Positions 1 to 8,573 of a DNA stretch of 64,000 bases are shown one piece after another. A model generated the notes under the pieces. That model did not search any database, had not been told where the DNA came from, and was given only the letters and a program-made list of their open reading frames with translations. This DNA is from JAUILH01 sp964230215 (GTDB taxonomy: Bacteria > Bacteroidota > Bacteroidia > Flavobacteriales_D > JAUILH01). The stretch is from contig CAXRGQ010000007.1 in assembly GCA_964230215.1 (NCBI GenBank), forward strand, positions 434,001 through 498,000, given 5' to 3'. A program made the position numbers and the translations under genes. Within the stretch, counting starts at the first letter, position 1. Each line of letters starts with the position of its first letter.

Positions 1-2300
1 GCGCATCAACAACAGGCGTATGGAGCACTAGTGGAACTGGAACATTCGTACCCAATGCAAACGATCTAAATGCTACGTATGAAGCTAGTTCAGCAGATTC
101 ATTAGCACAAACAGTAACGATTGTACTAGAAGCAACAGGAATTGGTAATTGTGACCCTGTTTCTGATACCATGATTATTAACATATTTCCAACCGGTACT
201 GTAAATGCAGGACTAGATCAAACACTTTGTGCTAATAACGCAGATGTGTTTTTGAATGGAACAATTGGTGGAGGCGCATCATCAGGTCAGTGGACATCTT
301 CAGGTTCTGGAGTATTTGTTCCAAATGATACAACATTGAATGCCACTTATATTCCTAGCTCAGCAGATACTATTGCAGGTACAATAAGTTTAGCACTTAC
401 TGCAACAAACTCATGTAACCTTGCCACAGACTTTATAACAGTGACCTTTACACCGGCACCAATTGCAAACGCTGGACCTGATCAAGCGATATGCGGAACG
501 AATCCTTTAGTGAACATGTCAGGAAGCTTTTCTGGATCAACTGCAGCCGAATGGTCAACGAGTGGAACAGGAACATTTAGTCCTAACATTACGGACATGA
601 ATGCTACCTATACCGCATCATCCGCCGATATAGCAAATGGGGGGGTCACAATTTATCTAACCACAATTGGTAATGGTAGTTGTAATGCCACTGTTGATTC
701 TGCAATTATTAGCATTTCAACAGGTATTATGGTTGACGCTGGTCCAGATCAAAACGTATGTTCAACGGCTGGTTTCACAACAATGCAAGGTGTTGTTTCC
801 AATGGGTCAACAACTGGAGTCTGGTCAACATTGGGGTCTGGTACGTTTAGTCCGAATGATTCATTATTAACGGCAGATTACAACTTTAGCGCTGGTGACT
901 TATCTGCTGGTACAGTAAGCTTAGTATTGACTTCAACATTTAATGGAAGCTGCTTGGCAGAAACCGATACAATGATTGTAACATTTGGAGCAAGTGCTTA
1001 TTCGAATGCTGGAGCAGATCAAACCGTATGTGCATCTAACATGTCCATTAATCTTAGTGGATTAGTTACAGGTGGAGCAACTCAAGGTGAATGGATTAGC
1101 CTTGGATCGGGTAGTTTCTCACCCAATAACACGGATATGAATGCTACATACACACCAAGTGCTACAGATTCAATTAATGGAAGCGTTGAAATTGTATTGA
1201 ATACAACTGATCATGGTTCGTGTTTACAAGGATCTGACACATTATTATTGACGATAGAAAGCGTTCCCATTGTAAATGCAGGTACTAATATTCAGATATG
1301 TGCATCTGTTGATTCAATTGCAATGAGTGGTAACGTGCAAAACGCTCCGGGCGGAATTTGGTCAACTGGAGGAACTGGTAGCTTCTCACCAGCAGATACA
1401 GTTCTGAACGCTCATTACATTCCAAGTGCCGCTGATATAGCCGCTGGTAGTGTAACGATTTATTTGAACAGCGCTGGGTCGGCCATATGCTCCAGCGAAA
1501 CTGATTCGATTACTATTGATTTAGTTACACCGCTTGTGCCCGACTTTGACTTTGTTGAAACATGTGCACTTCAGCCAATGAGCTTTTTCGATAGCACATC
1601 AATTATTACTGGTTCAATTACAGATTGGCATTGGGATTTTGATGATGGAGATAGTTCGATTGCGCAAAACCCCGTACACATATACACCGCGCCAGGTATT
1701 TATGACGTGACGCTTACAGTTACTTCAAGTTTAGGATGTGAGTATACTATCATTCAAACAGTAACCGTATTTGGATTCCCAATTGCAGACTTTGTTTACA
1801 CACCACAAGATCCACAAGTGAATAACCCAGTGATGTTTAGTGACCAATCATCTGGTGCAGTTAGCTGGTCGTGGAATTTCGGGGATAACTTTGGTACTTC
1901 AAGTGATCAAAACCCAGATTACACCTATTTAGACGAGGGAAGCTATGAAGTTGTCTTGACGATTACTTCACCCGATGGATGTACAGATACCTCAACACAA
2001 ATAATCTCAGTTGGGAATGAAGAGGTCTTTGCACCGGTTGTGCCTTCAGGCTTCTCTCCTAACAATGATGGGGATAATGATGTCTTGTATGTAAGAGGAG
2101 GACCTTTTGAGTCTGTAGAGCTAAGAGTTTATAACAACTGGGGTAATCTAATATTCGAATCAACAGATGCAAGCATAGGTTGGGATGGTACTTGGAATGA
2201 GAAGGAGCAACCAACAGGAGATTATATATACACTGTTAAAGCCGTGACAGTGGATGGAACAGAACATAAACAACACGGCAGTGTATCAATAATAAGATAA
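1..2300 (+). CDS. Large repeat-containing T9SS type B surface protein, 5' truncated by window
   Basis: The reading frame is open from base 3, and the translation upstream of the first in-window ATG (171) already shows the same repeat, so the gene starts before the window. The visible part has tandem repeats of about 90 residues (anchor NAGxDQxxC), two PKD-type domains (about nt 1545-1770 and 1780-2010; WDFDDGD and WNFGDN motifs), and from about nt 2037 a gliding motility-associated C-terminal domain (SGFSPNNDGDND, YNNWGNLIFES, GWDGTW, PTGDYIYTV, ending in SIIR). That last domain is the type B signal for T9SS export. The protein is expected on the cell surface as an adhesin or matrix protein. 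A PorP/SprF gene follows after 6 bases, the usual pairing for type B cargo. The ligand is unknown. Confidence 0.9.
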   Translation, partial: ASTTGVWSTSGTGTFVPNANDLNATYEASSADSLAQTVTIVLEATGIGNCDPVSDTMIINIFPTGTVNAGLDQTLCANNADVFLNGTIGGGASSGQWTSSGSGVFVPNDTTLNATYIPSSADTIAGTISLALTATNSCNLATDFITVTFTPAPIANAGPDQAICGTNPLVNMSGSFSGSTAAEWSTSGTGTFSPNITDMNATYTASSADIANGGVTIYLTTIGNGSCNATVDSAIISISTGIMVDAGPDQNVCSTAGFTTMQGVVSNGSTTGVWSTLGSGTFSPNDSLLTADYNFSAGDLSAGTVSLVLTSTFNGSCLAETDTMIVTFGASAYSNAGADQTVCASNMSINLSGLVTGGATQGEWISLGSGSFSPNNTDMNATYTPSATDSINGSVEIVLNTTDHGSCLQGSDTLLLTIESVPIVNAGTNIQICASVDSIAMSGNVQNAPGGIWSTGGTGSFSPADTVLNAHYIPSAADIAAGSVTIYLNSAGSAICSSETDSITIDLVTPLVPDFDFVETCALQPMSFFDSTSIITGSITDWHWDFDDGDSSIAQNPVHIYTAPGIYDVTLTVTSSLGCEYTIIQTVTVFGFPIADFVYTPQDPQVNNPVMFSDQSSGAVSWSWNFGDNFGTSSDQNPDYTYLDEGSYEVVLTITSPDGCTDTSTQIISVGNEEVFAPVVPSGFSPNNDGDNDVLYVRGGPFESVELRVYNNWGNLIFESTDASIGWDGTWNEKEQPTGDYIYTVKAVTVDGTEHKQHGSVSIIR
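204..1534 (+). repeat. Tandem ~265-bp coding repeats
   Basis: In-frame repeats whose anchor codons (AAT or GAC before GCxGG) fall near 204, 468, 735, 1015 and 1275, a spacing of about 260-280 bp. Each unit encodes NAGxDQxxC, then a Gly/Thr-rich stretch with W(S/I)(T/S)xGxGxF(S/V)P(N/A), then NATYxPSxAD. A further, partial unit is visible before base 204. The copies have diverged at the nucleotide level, so this is old domain duplication rather than a recent expansion. Confidence 0.85.
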
Positions 2301-2306
2301 ATAGTC

Positions 2307-3263
2307 ATGAAAAAACTTATATACGCAGTATCCATTTTCGGCTTTTTAGCTTCAAACAGCGTGAGTGCGCAGGATTATCATTTTACACAATTTGATGCGC
2401 TAACGCCAACATATCAGCCAGCTTTAACTGGGATGTACACAGACGCCTACTATCGGGGTGCTACACAATATCGTAATCAATGGAGGCCATTGGCGACTAA
2501 ACCATTTTCGACCTTTGCTTTATCCTATGACATGCCAATAAATGATAAGTGGGGAGTTGGAGGCTATCTTGTTAATTACGATGGCGCCAAGGTTTTTAAT
2601 GCCTTTAACTTTGTGGTTTCAGGATCATATCGAATAACAGATGTAAGCGACAAAAATCATTTTCTAACAACTGGTCTGCAAATGGGATTGATATACAAAA
2701 ACACCAATAGTCTTGATTTGCTGTTTGATAGTCAATATAACTCAGGGACTTTTAATCCAGAACTACCAAGTAATGAGGAGTTCCAGCGCAACAGTAAATT
2801 AATGCCTGAGTTCAATATTGGAAGTTATTATGAATGGACCGACCCAAGAAATTTTTATCATCCTTATGCTGGTTTTACAATATTCCATATTACTTCACCT
2901 AAAGAAGCCTTGTTGTCAAATTCAAGTTCGAGATTGCCAAGACGTTTCTTATTTAATATGGGTAGTAAGTTTGATGTGAACGAGGAGTTTAAATTAGACT
3001 TAAAATCAATCTATATGCGCCAGGGTCAGGCTAGAGAGTTACTTATAGGACTTCTTGGTGGTTATACCTTAAAAGACCAAAACACCACACTTAAACTAGG
3101 CACCTATTATCGTCATAAAGACGCTATTAGCATCCTAACTGGAGTGGAGTACAGAGATTTAACGTTTATTCTTAGCTACGATATTACTACGTCTGGTTTA
3201 AAGGAGTTTAATGGTAGCAGAGGTGGTGTTGAATTTACTTTGGCATATTCTCCTATAAAGTAA
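2307..3263 (+). CDS. PorP/SprF family T9SS outer-membrane protein
   Basis: 318 aa with a Sec signal peptide (cleavage expected after SVSAQ, about residue 21), followed by the family signature: QDYHFTQFDALTPTYQPALTG and then YRNQW, with a C-terminal half rich in alternating beta strands. PorP/SprF proteins are T9SS-associated outer-membrane proteins. In Flavobacterium johnsoniae SprF is needed for surface delivery of the type B adhesin SprB. It starts 6 bases after the adhesin stop, so it is co-transcribed and probably serves that cargo. Length is normal for the family. Assignment is by motif and context; cargo specificity is inferred. Confidence 0.9.
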   Translation: MKKLIYAVSIFGFLASNSVSAQDYHFTQFDALTPTYQPALTGMYTDAYYRGATQYRNQWRPLATKPFSTFALSYDMPINDKWGVGGYLVNYDGAKVFNAFNFVVSGSYRITDVSDKNHFLTTGLQMGLIYKNTNSLDLLFDSQYNSGTFNPELPSNEEFQRNSKLMPEFNIGSYYEWTDPRNFYHPYAGFTIFHITSPKEALLSNSSSRLPRRFLFNMGSKFDVNEEFKLDLKSIYMRQGQARELLIGLLGGYTLKDQNTTLKLGTYYRHKDAISILTGVEYRDLTFILSYDITTSGLKEFNGSRGGVEFTLAYSPIK

Positions 3264-3268
3264 ATTGC

Positions 3269-3300
3269 TAGGCCTTAATAATATTAGCTTATTAGGTCTA
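3269..3300. terminator. Possible bidirectional terminator between convergent genes
   Basis: Imperfect stem: 3270-3281 (AGGCCTTAATAA) pairs with 3289-3299 (TTATTAGGTCT) with one bulged T and one G-T pair. It lies between the plus-strand PorP/SprF stop and the end of the minus-strand HTH gene and overlaps the latter's stop. A/T-rich flanks follow on both sides but there is no long U run. Confidence 0.4.
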
Positions 3301-3517
3301 ATTTAAAAGCAAACCTAACCAATCCAGCCACATTATTTGAGTGTGTTTTTCTCATGAGATTACTTCTGTGTGTAGTAACAGTGCGCTGACTGATATCAAG
3401 CATCCAGGCAATCTGTTCTGAGGTATAGCCATGAGCTGTCAGTGTTAGCACTTGCTCTTCTCTTTCTGTCAGTTTTTGACTCTCGATTGGCTCACTTATG
3501 GCAAAATCAATAGACAT
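3284..3517 (-). CDS. Small orphan LuxR-type HTH protein without receiver domain
   Basis: 77 aa, essentially one LuxR/GerE helix-turn-helix: LTEREEQVLTLTAHGYTSEQIAWML, then ISQRTVTTHRSNLMRK, then NNVAGLVRFAFKLDLIS. The C-terminal half closely matches the end of the neighbouring response regulator (HRTNLMRKLEVNNIAGLVRFAIKNGLID), so the two are paralogs. There is no receiver domain: the frame upstream of the ATG closes at a stop about 45 bases away and encodes nothing receiver-like. It probably binds DNA as a constitutive regulator or competes with the response regulator. It could also be the surviving tail of a decayed response regulator, but the HTH itself looks intact. Confidence 0.75.
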   Translation of the reverse strand: MSIDFAISEPIESQKLTEREEQVLTLTAHGYTSEQIAWMLDISQRTVTTHRSNLMRKTHSNNVAGLVRFAFKLDLIS

Positions 3518-3590
3518 ACTGCAATTTGCAATATTGTCTACATTAAAATCTCCGAGTTCTTACGTAATTGTTCTACGTTGATTACCGTAA

Positions 3591-4235
3591 TTAATCGATC
3601 AAGCCGTTTTTAATAGCAAAACGCACCAATCCTGCAATATTATTTACCTCTAGCTTGCGCATCAAGTTCGTGCGGTGAGTATCTACGGTCCTATGTGAGA
3701 TAAACAGTTGGTCACCAATTTCTTTGTTTGACAGGCCTTCAGCTATTTTCTTAAGGATCTCTATTTCGCGCTCGGTTAATTGTGCAAGGGTCACGCTATC
3801 AGAACTGGCAGAAGATTCTTTTTTGTTAAGCAAGGCCATAGTAACATCAGCTGAAAAGAATTTCTGCCCCTCAAGGACTTTCTGAATTGCATTGCAAAAC
3901 TCTTCTTTATCCGAATTTTTTAATAGATATCCGTCTGCTCCCAAGCTCATCACTTTTTGAATCACTGCGTGCTCGTCGTGCATAGATAAGATGATAATCT
4001 TAACATCAGGAAAGGACTTTTTAATCTGGGCTGTAGCTTCTAAACCATTCATTATGGGCATATCAATATCCATCAACACCAAATCAACATGAATGTTTTC
4101 GATTATTTCAAGAGCGCGCTTTCCATTGTTAGCAACACCAACTACCTCCACTTCATCAACACTTGTAAGTAGGTTACTTATACCATCAAGTACCAGCTGA
4201 TGATCATCTACAAGTAAGGTTTTTTTCTTTTCCAT
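3591..4235 (-). CDS. NarL/FixJ-family response regulator
   Basis: 214 aa from the ATG at 4235 (MEKKKTLLVDDHQ). An in-frame ATG 24 bases upstream adds MLYLHHWA, which does not fit the family, so I prefer the shorter start. The receiver domain (residues about 4-120) has acidic residues in VDDH, the phosphoacceptor Asp56 in LVLMDIDMP, and a Lys in LLKNSDKEEF. A LuxR/GerE HTH follows (LTEREIEILKKIAEGLSNKEI). It acts as a phosphorylation-dependent transcription factor. The two TPR histidine kinases immediately upstream on the same strand, both of the HisKA_3 class that partners NarL-type regulators, are its likely kinases. Targets are unknown. Confidence 0.92.
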   Translation of the reverse strand: MEKKKTLLVDDHQLVLDGISNLLTSVDEVEVVGVANNGKRALEIIENIHVDLVLMDIDMPIMNGLEATAQIKKSFPDVKIIILSMHDEHAVIQKVMSLGADGYLLKNSDKEEFCNAIQKVLEGQKFFSADVTMALLNKKESSASSDSVTLAQLTEREIEILKKIAEGLSNKEIGDQLFISHRTVDTHRTNLMRKLEVNNIAGLVRFAIKNGLID

Positions 4236-4313
4236 GGCCCAATGGTGTAAATATAACACTTACATACATTTATGAAAAAAGATTAGTTAAAATGACGAAA
4301 TAATTCACGCTTT

Positions 4314-6332
4314 TTAATACTGACCATCGTCTTCAATCGGCACCTTGATAGTGGCAATTATACCACTCCCTGGGCTTGATTGATAATTGACCTCCCCTTT
4401 AATCGTGTTCAATCTAGATTTGATATTCATTAATCCATGGCCGTCTCCGTTTTCCGAATCAAAGCCAATTCCATTATCCTCAACCATTAAAATGATATTG
4501 TTTTTGTTCTTGAACAGTTGTACGGAAACAAATTTCGCATTTGAGTGCTTAATAATATTATTAATTAACTCCTGCGTAATTCTGTAGAGTCCTATCTCTA
4601 CCGACTCATTAAAACGTCTATCCATGTTATGATGCTCAAATTCGTACTGAATCTCTGTTGCTCCCAAAGATTTACCTAGCATGTCTTGAATTGCAGGTGC
4701 CAAGCCCATTTCGTTCAGTGCTTTAGGCATCATTTGATGAGATATGCTCCTTACCTCATTCGCCGTATCATCCAATATTTTGGTTATATCAATTAACTTG
4801 GCAAATTCATCGGGTGCCTTGGCTCCTATATCTGTACTTAGGTTTTGCCATGCCATTTTTAAACCTGACAATTGCTGCCCTATACCATCATGAAGATCTT
4901 TCGAAATTCTTTTTCTCTCTTCTTCCTGAGCATTGATCATGGCTTTTAAGCCTCTATCTCTCTCTTCAATTAAGGCCGCATCTTTTTCTGCCTGAGCCCG
5001 TCTTTTATTTCTCTGAATTATAAACAAGGCTAAGAAGCTAAGCGCCAATAAACCACCTGTTAGGCCAAGAATCCAGTTGTTACGGTTTGACAACTTAAGC
5101 GCATCTTCAGCTGCACGTTTTTCTGCATTCGCTTTTTCCTGTATACGTTTATTTTCAATGTCGTTATTTGCAATGGTAAGACTATCCTGCACGCGCTGGC
5201 CAATAAGAATCTGACGCTCTTTTTCAGCTGTTTCATACTTGGTTTGCATCTCTGTGACCAATCTCACCTTTTCTTCATCAAGCAAGGAATCCTTCACTAA
5301 GGTATATTGCTCCATGTACTTCAGGGCCTCTTTTAGGTTTCCTTGCTTTTCGCTAACTGTGGTCAAGCGCTTAAAGGCCTCACGCTTCAACATTTTCGAA
5401 TTGATTTTCTGTGCAATTGTAAGTGCTTGAATGCCGTAATCTTTTGCCTTTTGCATTTGCCCGGTTTCTTCGTACAGTTCGGTATACCTTAAAAGCACAT
5501 AGGTCATACCCTCTTGATCGCCTAGCTCTTTTCTTAATTCATAGGATTGATCGTAAAAATCAAGTGCCTTGTTGTAGTCTTTATAGGCAAAATATACACC
5601 ACCAATATTAAGATAGATGATCCCTGTTTCCTTTTTATCCTCTAGCTTAATACTAATTTCCAATGCTTTGTTGTAGAATTCGAGTGCCTTTACTTTGTTC
5701 TGTTTAACAGCATCATATATAGCGCCTAGATTGATATATCCCTTTTTAAGTACGGACAGGTTTCCGACTTCCTTTTGTATCTCAACCGACATTTCCAGAT
5801 ACTCCAGTGTCTTATCTATATTACCCATATAATAGTGAACTACACCAATATTGTTATAGGCCTCTGCAATACCATTTTGATTATCTAATTTCTTCTCATT
5901 ATCAAGAGCAATGAGGTAATGTTCAAGGGCCTTGTCGTAATCTCCTTGATTATTATACACAATTCCGATATTATTATGAATCACCGCAAGTCCTTTTAAG
6001 TCATTAAGCTTTTCAGAAATTTCCAATGATTTTTGATAATAGACCATAGCTGTATCATAGCGTCCTTGTCTTTGGTGGAAGTTTCCAACTAAGTTCAGTG
6101 ACAGGATTTGACCCTTTTCAAAGTCGATCTTTTGTGCTAAATCCAGTGCCTTTTTGGCGTAGACAGAGCTTTCCTGCAACTTAGAATTTATAAGCACCTC
6201 TGATATTCGAATAAGAGTATAGACTTCTCCCGTATCCCTTGTTTGTTTTAGGGCAGATTTAAGGCTATCAACACTCTGTGATAAAGCAGTGCTTATGTTT
6301 AGTAGTGTGATAAATACAATAATTGCTCTCAT
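4314..6332 (-). CDS. TPR-containing sensor histidine kinase (HisKA_3 class)
   Basis: 672 aa: signal peptide (about 1-18, ending ALSQS), seven or eight tetratricopeptide repeats (about 35-350, motifs such as A-x-x-NNIGxVxxxxGxxDKALEYY), a membrane segment at about 420-440 (WILGLTGGLLALSFLALFII), a short coiled linker, then a HisKA_3 dimerisation domain with ERKRISKDLHDGIGQQ (phospho-acceptor His481) and a HATPase domain (QELINNIIKHS, VEDNGIGFD, GHGLMNIKSR). The TPR region should lie in the periplasm and sense protein or peptide signals, with the kinase inside. It begins 5 bases after the stop of its 711-aa paralog, so the two form one operon, and it leads to the response regulator downstream. 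Confidence 0.92.
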   Translation of the reverse strand: MRAIIVFITLLNISTALSQSVDSLKSALKQTRDTGEVYTLIRISEVLINSKLQESSVYAKKALDLAQKIDFEKGQILSLNLVGNFHQRQGRYDTAMVYYQKSLEISEKLNDLKGLAVIHNNIGIVYNNQGDYDKALEHYLIALDNEKKLDNQNGIAEAYNNIGVVHYYMGNIDKTLEYLEMSVEIQKEVGNLSVLKKGYINLGAIYDAVKQNKVKALEFYNKALEISIKLEDKKETGIIYLNIGGVYFAYKDYNKALDFYDQSYELRKELGDQEGMTYVLLRYTELYEETGQMQKAKDYGIQALTIAQKINSKMLKREAFKRLTTVSEKQGNLKEALKYMEQYTLVKDSLLDEEKVRLVTEMQTKYETAEKERQILIGQRVQDSLTIANNDIENKRIQEKANAEKRAAEDALKLSNRNNWILGLTGGLLALSFLALFIIQRNKRRAQAEKDAALIEERDRGLKAMINAQEEERKRISKDLHDGIGQQLSGLKMAWQNLSTDIGAKAPDEFAKLIDITKILDDTANEVRSISHQMMPKALNEMGLAPAIQDMLGKSLGATEIQYEFEHHNMDRRFNESVEIGLYRITQELINNIIKHSNAKFVSVQLFKNKNNIILMVEDNGIGFDSENGDGHGLMNIKSRLNTIKGEVNYQSSPGSGIIATIKVPIEDDGQY

Positions 6333-6337
6333 TCTAG

Positions 6338-8473
6338 CTAGTTTATTGGTACAACAATGGTTGCAATGGTGCCACTATTTGGGCTTGGTTCAAAATTGAC
6401 AGTTCCGTGTACGGTATTCAATCTGGATTTAATATTTAACAGGCCATGACCAGAATTCTTTTCTTGATCTATACCTCTTCCGTTATCTTCAACAATTAGT
6501 ATAAGTTTACCCTGATTCTTAAAAAGTTGAATCATCACAGAGCTTGCCTCACTATGCTTAATTACATTGTTTATTAACTCTTGGCAAATGCGATAAATGC
6601 TCAATTCTAATTTCTCATTGAATCGGATGCTATCTACATTATGGTGGTCAAATTCGTATTGTATTTCTGTAAACTGGAGCGACTTTTGAAGCATCCCTTC
6701 GATTGCAGGAATTAAACCAGACTCTTGTAATGCACGCGGCATCATTTGATGCGATAGATTTCTAACCTCAATGGTGGCATCATCTAATACTGAGCTGATT
6801 TTTAGCAGTTGTTCAAACTCCTCTGGTGCCTTTTGTCCCATTCTAGTACTTAAGTTTTGCCAAGCCAATTTAATCCCAGATAGTTGCTGACCTATTCCAT
6901 CATGTAAGTCTTTTGATATGCGTTTTCTTTCTTCTTCTTGCGCTGAAATAACTGCTTGAAGACCCTTATCTCTCTCTGAAATTATAGCTGCGTCTTTCTC
7001 GGCTTGCGCACGTCTCCGCCCTCGTTGAATCACATATAATGCGAGAAAGGCAATAGCCAATATGCCGCCAGATAAACCAAAAATCCACTTTTGACGATTG
7101 GCAGCTATCAGGTCTGACTCTTGTTGCTTAGCTTCAGCTGTTTTTTGTTTGTTGATAGCCTCTAACTTGTCATTACGTTCCTGAATAATTTCTTGTTCTT
7201 TTAGTGCCAATTCATACTTAGTTTCATACTCTGCAATTGCCTTAATGGTGGATTCATTTAGCACTGAATCTTTATATTCATCGCGCAGATTATCATATTT
7301 AATAGCGTCTTCATAATTGTTTTGTGCTTTTGCTAAGGTGTATAATGCTGCATACGAGTTTTGTATATGTTGCAATTCCCTTCTCTCCAAGGATTTTTCC
7401 AAAGCAAGCTTAGCCATTTCTTTTGCCCTATTGTAATTGCCGTTAACTGTTTCAATATTTGCAATATTAATGAGCAGTTGAGACGCTTTAGGATAATCAA
7501 AATTGTTATTCATTGCCTCCAAAGCCTTGTTATACAGCTTCAAAGCTTTATCGGTATTACCCATTTCTTCTGTAACAAGCCCCACATTATTTAGTGCCCT
7601 ATATAGAGCTTCAGGTTTAGTTGATTGTTCTGCAAGCTCTAAGGACAAATTATAATAGTACAAAGCACTATCAAGGTTAATATGTCTATATGCTTCTCCT
7701 AGGTTTGTGTATGCATCAGATGGCGTTACATTTAAAGATTGAAGTATTCGAATGTTCTCCCTCAGATACTCGATGGCTTTATTCCATTGTTTGGACTGGT
7801 TAAATATGAGGGCCATGTTATTGTGCAGACTGCCTTTTAGGTGACTATCGGGCTTGTCAGCAAGCAGTTCCAACCCTGTTTCATAAGCAAGCATGGATTC
7901 ATCGAGAATATCCTGAGCATAGTATATATTTCCCTTGACTAAATAAGTATTTACAACGCTCATAGTGTCATCTAGGGTTTCAAAACTAAGTCTAGCTTCT
8001 TCAATCGCTTCTAGAGCCTTACTGTACTCACCTAACTGCGTATGACATCCTGCTTTATTATTATTTGCCCGAGCAATATCTGTAGTTTGTTTGTCCTTCT
8101 TAGCAATTACAATTGCACGATCATAAGCTTCAATTGCCTCATTAATCTGTCCAGTAAAATAAAATAGATTGCCCCTATTCACATAACATGAAGCCTCTTT
8201 TGATGTGCCTGTGTACTTCTTTGCAAGATTGAGCGCAAACTTATCAGCCGCCTCAAAGGACTCCTGACTTAACATGTTTCTCATAAGCTGTTGCTCCAGC
8301 CAAAATATGTCATCTAATGAATAAGGTTTATCTAACTCTAGATTTAGTATGGCACTTTTAGTGGAATCGTATTTATGCTGTAATCTGGCCGCAAGCTCGT
8401 TTGGGTTCTGAGCTGAAAGCTGTGACATCATGCCTAAAAAAAGCACCGCGAAGATATATTTGATCACAGTCAC
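6338..8473 (-). CDS. TPR-containing sensor histidine kinase, paralog of downstream kinase
   Basis: 711 aa with a GTG start at 8473; a second in-frame GTG at 8467 is also possible. Signal peptide (about 1-21, ending LSAQN), TPR array (about 60-400), membrane span at about 463-483 (WIFGLSGGILAIAFLALYVI), HisKA_3 domain with ERKRISKDLHDGIGQQ (His524), and HATPase motifs QELINNVIKHS, VEDNGRGID and GHGLLNIKSR. The catalytic halves of this protein and the 672-aa kinase are near identical, whereas the TPR sensor halves differ, as expected if duplicate kinases read different signals through one response regulator. Confidence 0.92.
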   Translation of the reverse strand: MTVIKYIFAVLFLGMMSQLSAQNPNELAARLQHKYDSTKSAILNLELDKPYSLDDIFWLEQQLMRNMLSQESFEAADKFALNLAKKYTGTSKEASCYVNRGNLFYFTGQINEAIEAYDRAIVIAKKDKQTTDIARANNNKAGCHTQLGEYSKALEAIEEARLSFETLDDTMSVVNTYLVKGNIYYAQDILDESMLAYETGLELLADKPDSHLKGSLHNNMALIFNQSKQWNKAIEYLRENIRILQSLNVTPSDAYTNLGEAYRHINLDSALYYYNLSLELAEQSTKPEALYRALNNVGLVTEEMGNTDKALKLYNKALEAMNNNFDYPKASQLLINIANIETVNGNYNRAKEMAKLALEKSLERRELQHIQNSYAALYTLAKAQNNYEDAIKYDNLRDEYKDSVLNESTIKAIAEYETKYELALKEQEIIQERNDKLEAINKQKTAEAKQQESDLIAANRQKWIFGLSGGILAIAFLALYVIQRGRRRAQAEKDAAIISERDKGLQAVISAQEEERKRISKDLHDGIGQQLSGIKLAWQNLSTRMGQKAPEEFEQLLKISSVLDDATIEVRNLSHQMMPRALQESGLIPAIEGMLQKSLQFTEIQYEFDHHNVDSIRFNEKLELSIYRICQELINNVIKHSEASSVMIQLFKNQGKLILIVEDNGRGIDQEKNSGHGLLNIKSRLNTVHGTVNFEPSPNSGTIATIVVPIN

Positions 8474-8573
8474 AACCTACTAAATTAGCTTAGAGTTAAA
8501 AGTGCCAATAATCCTTCGTAAATCCAAGAATTGCTAAAGCGAAAATTGCTTTAAACGAAAGAATTAAAGGATA

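Noticed and set aside
667..870. Open frame overlapping the repeat adhesin in another frame
   Set aside because: Low-complexity product (runs of Val, Leu and Gln) generated by the repetitive coding sequence.
204..1534. CRISPR-like or satellite array from the regular ~265-bp periodicity
   Set aside because: The repeats are in-frame protein domains of 87-93 codons with diverged nucleotide sequence. There are no short identical repeats with spacers.
3284..3562. Possible pseudogene of a full response regulator
   Set aside because: The frame upstream of the HTH stops within 45 bases and has no receiver remnants, and the HTH itself is intact, so I treat it as a small gene.
8535..8553. Hairpin TAAAGC-GAAAATT-GCTTTA after the acyl-CoA carboxylase gene as a terminator
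   Set aside because: The stem is only 6 bp and no U run follows on the transcribed strand; support is too weak to list as a feature.
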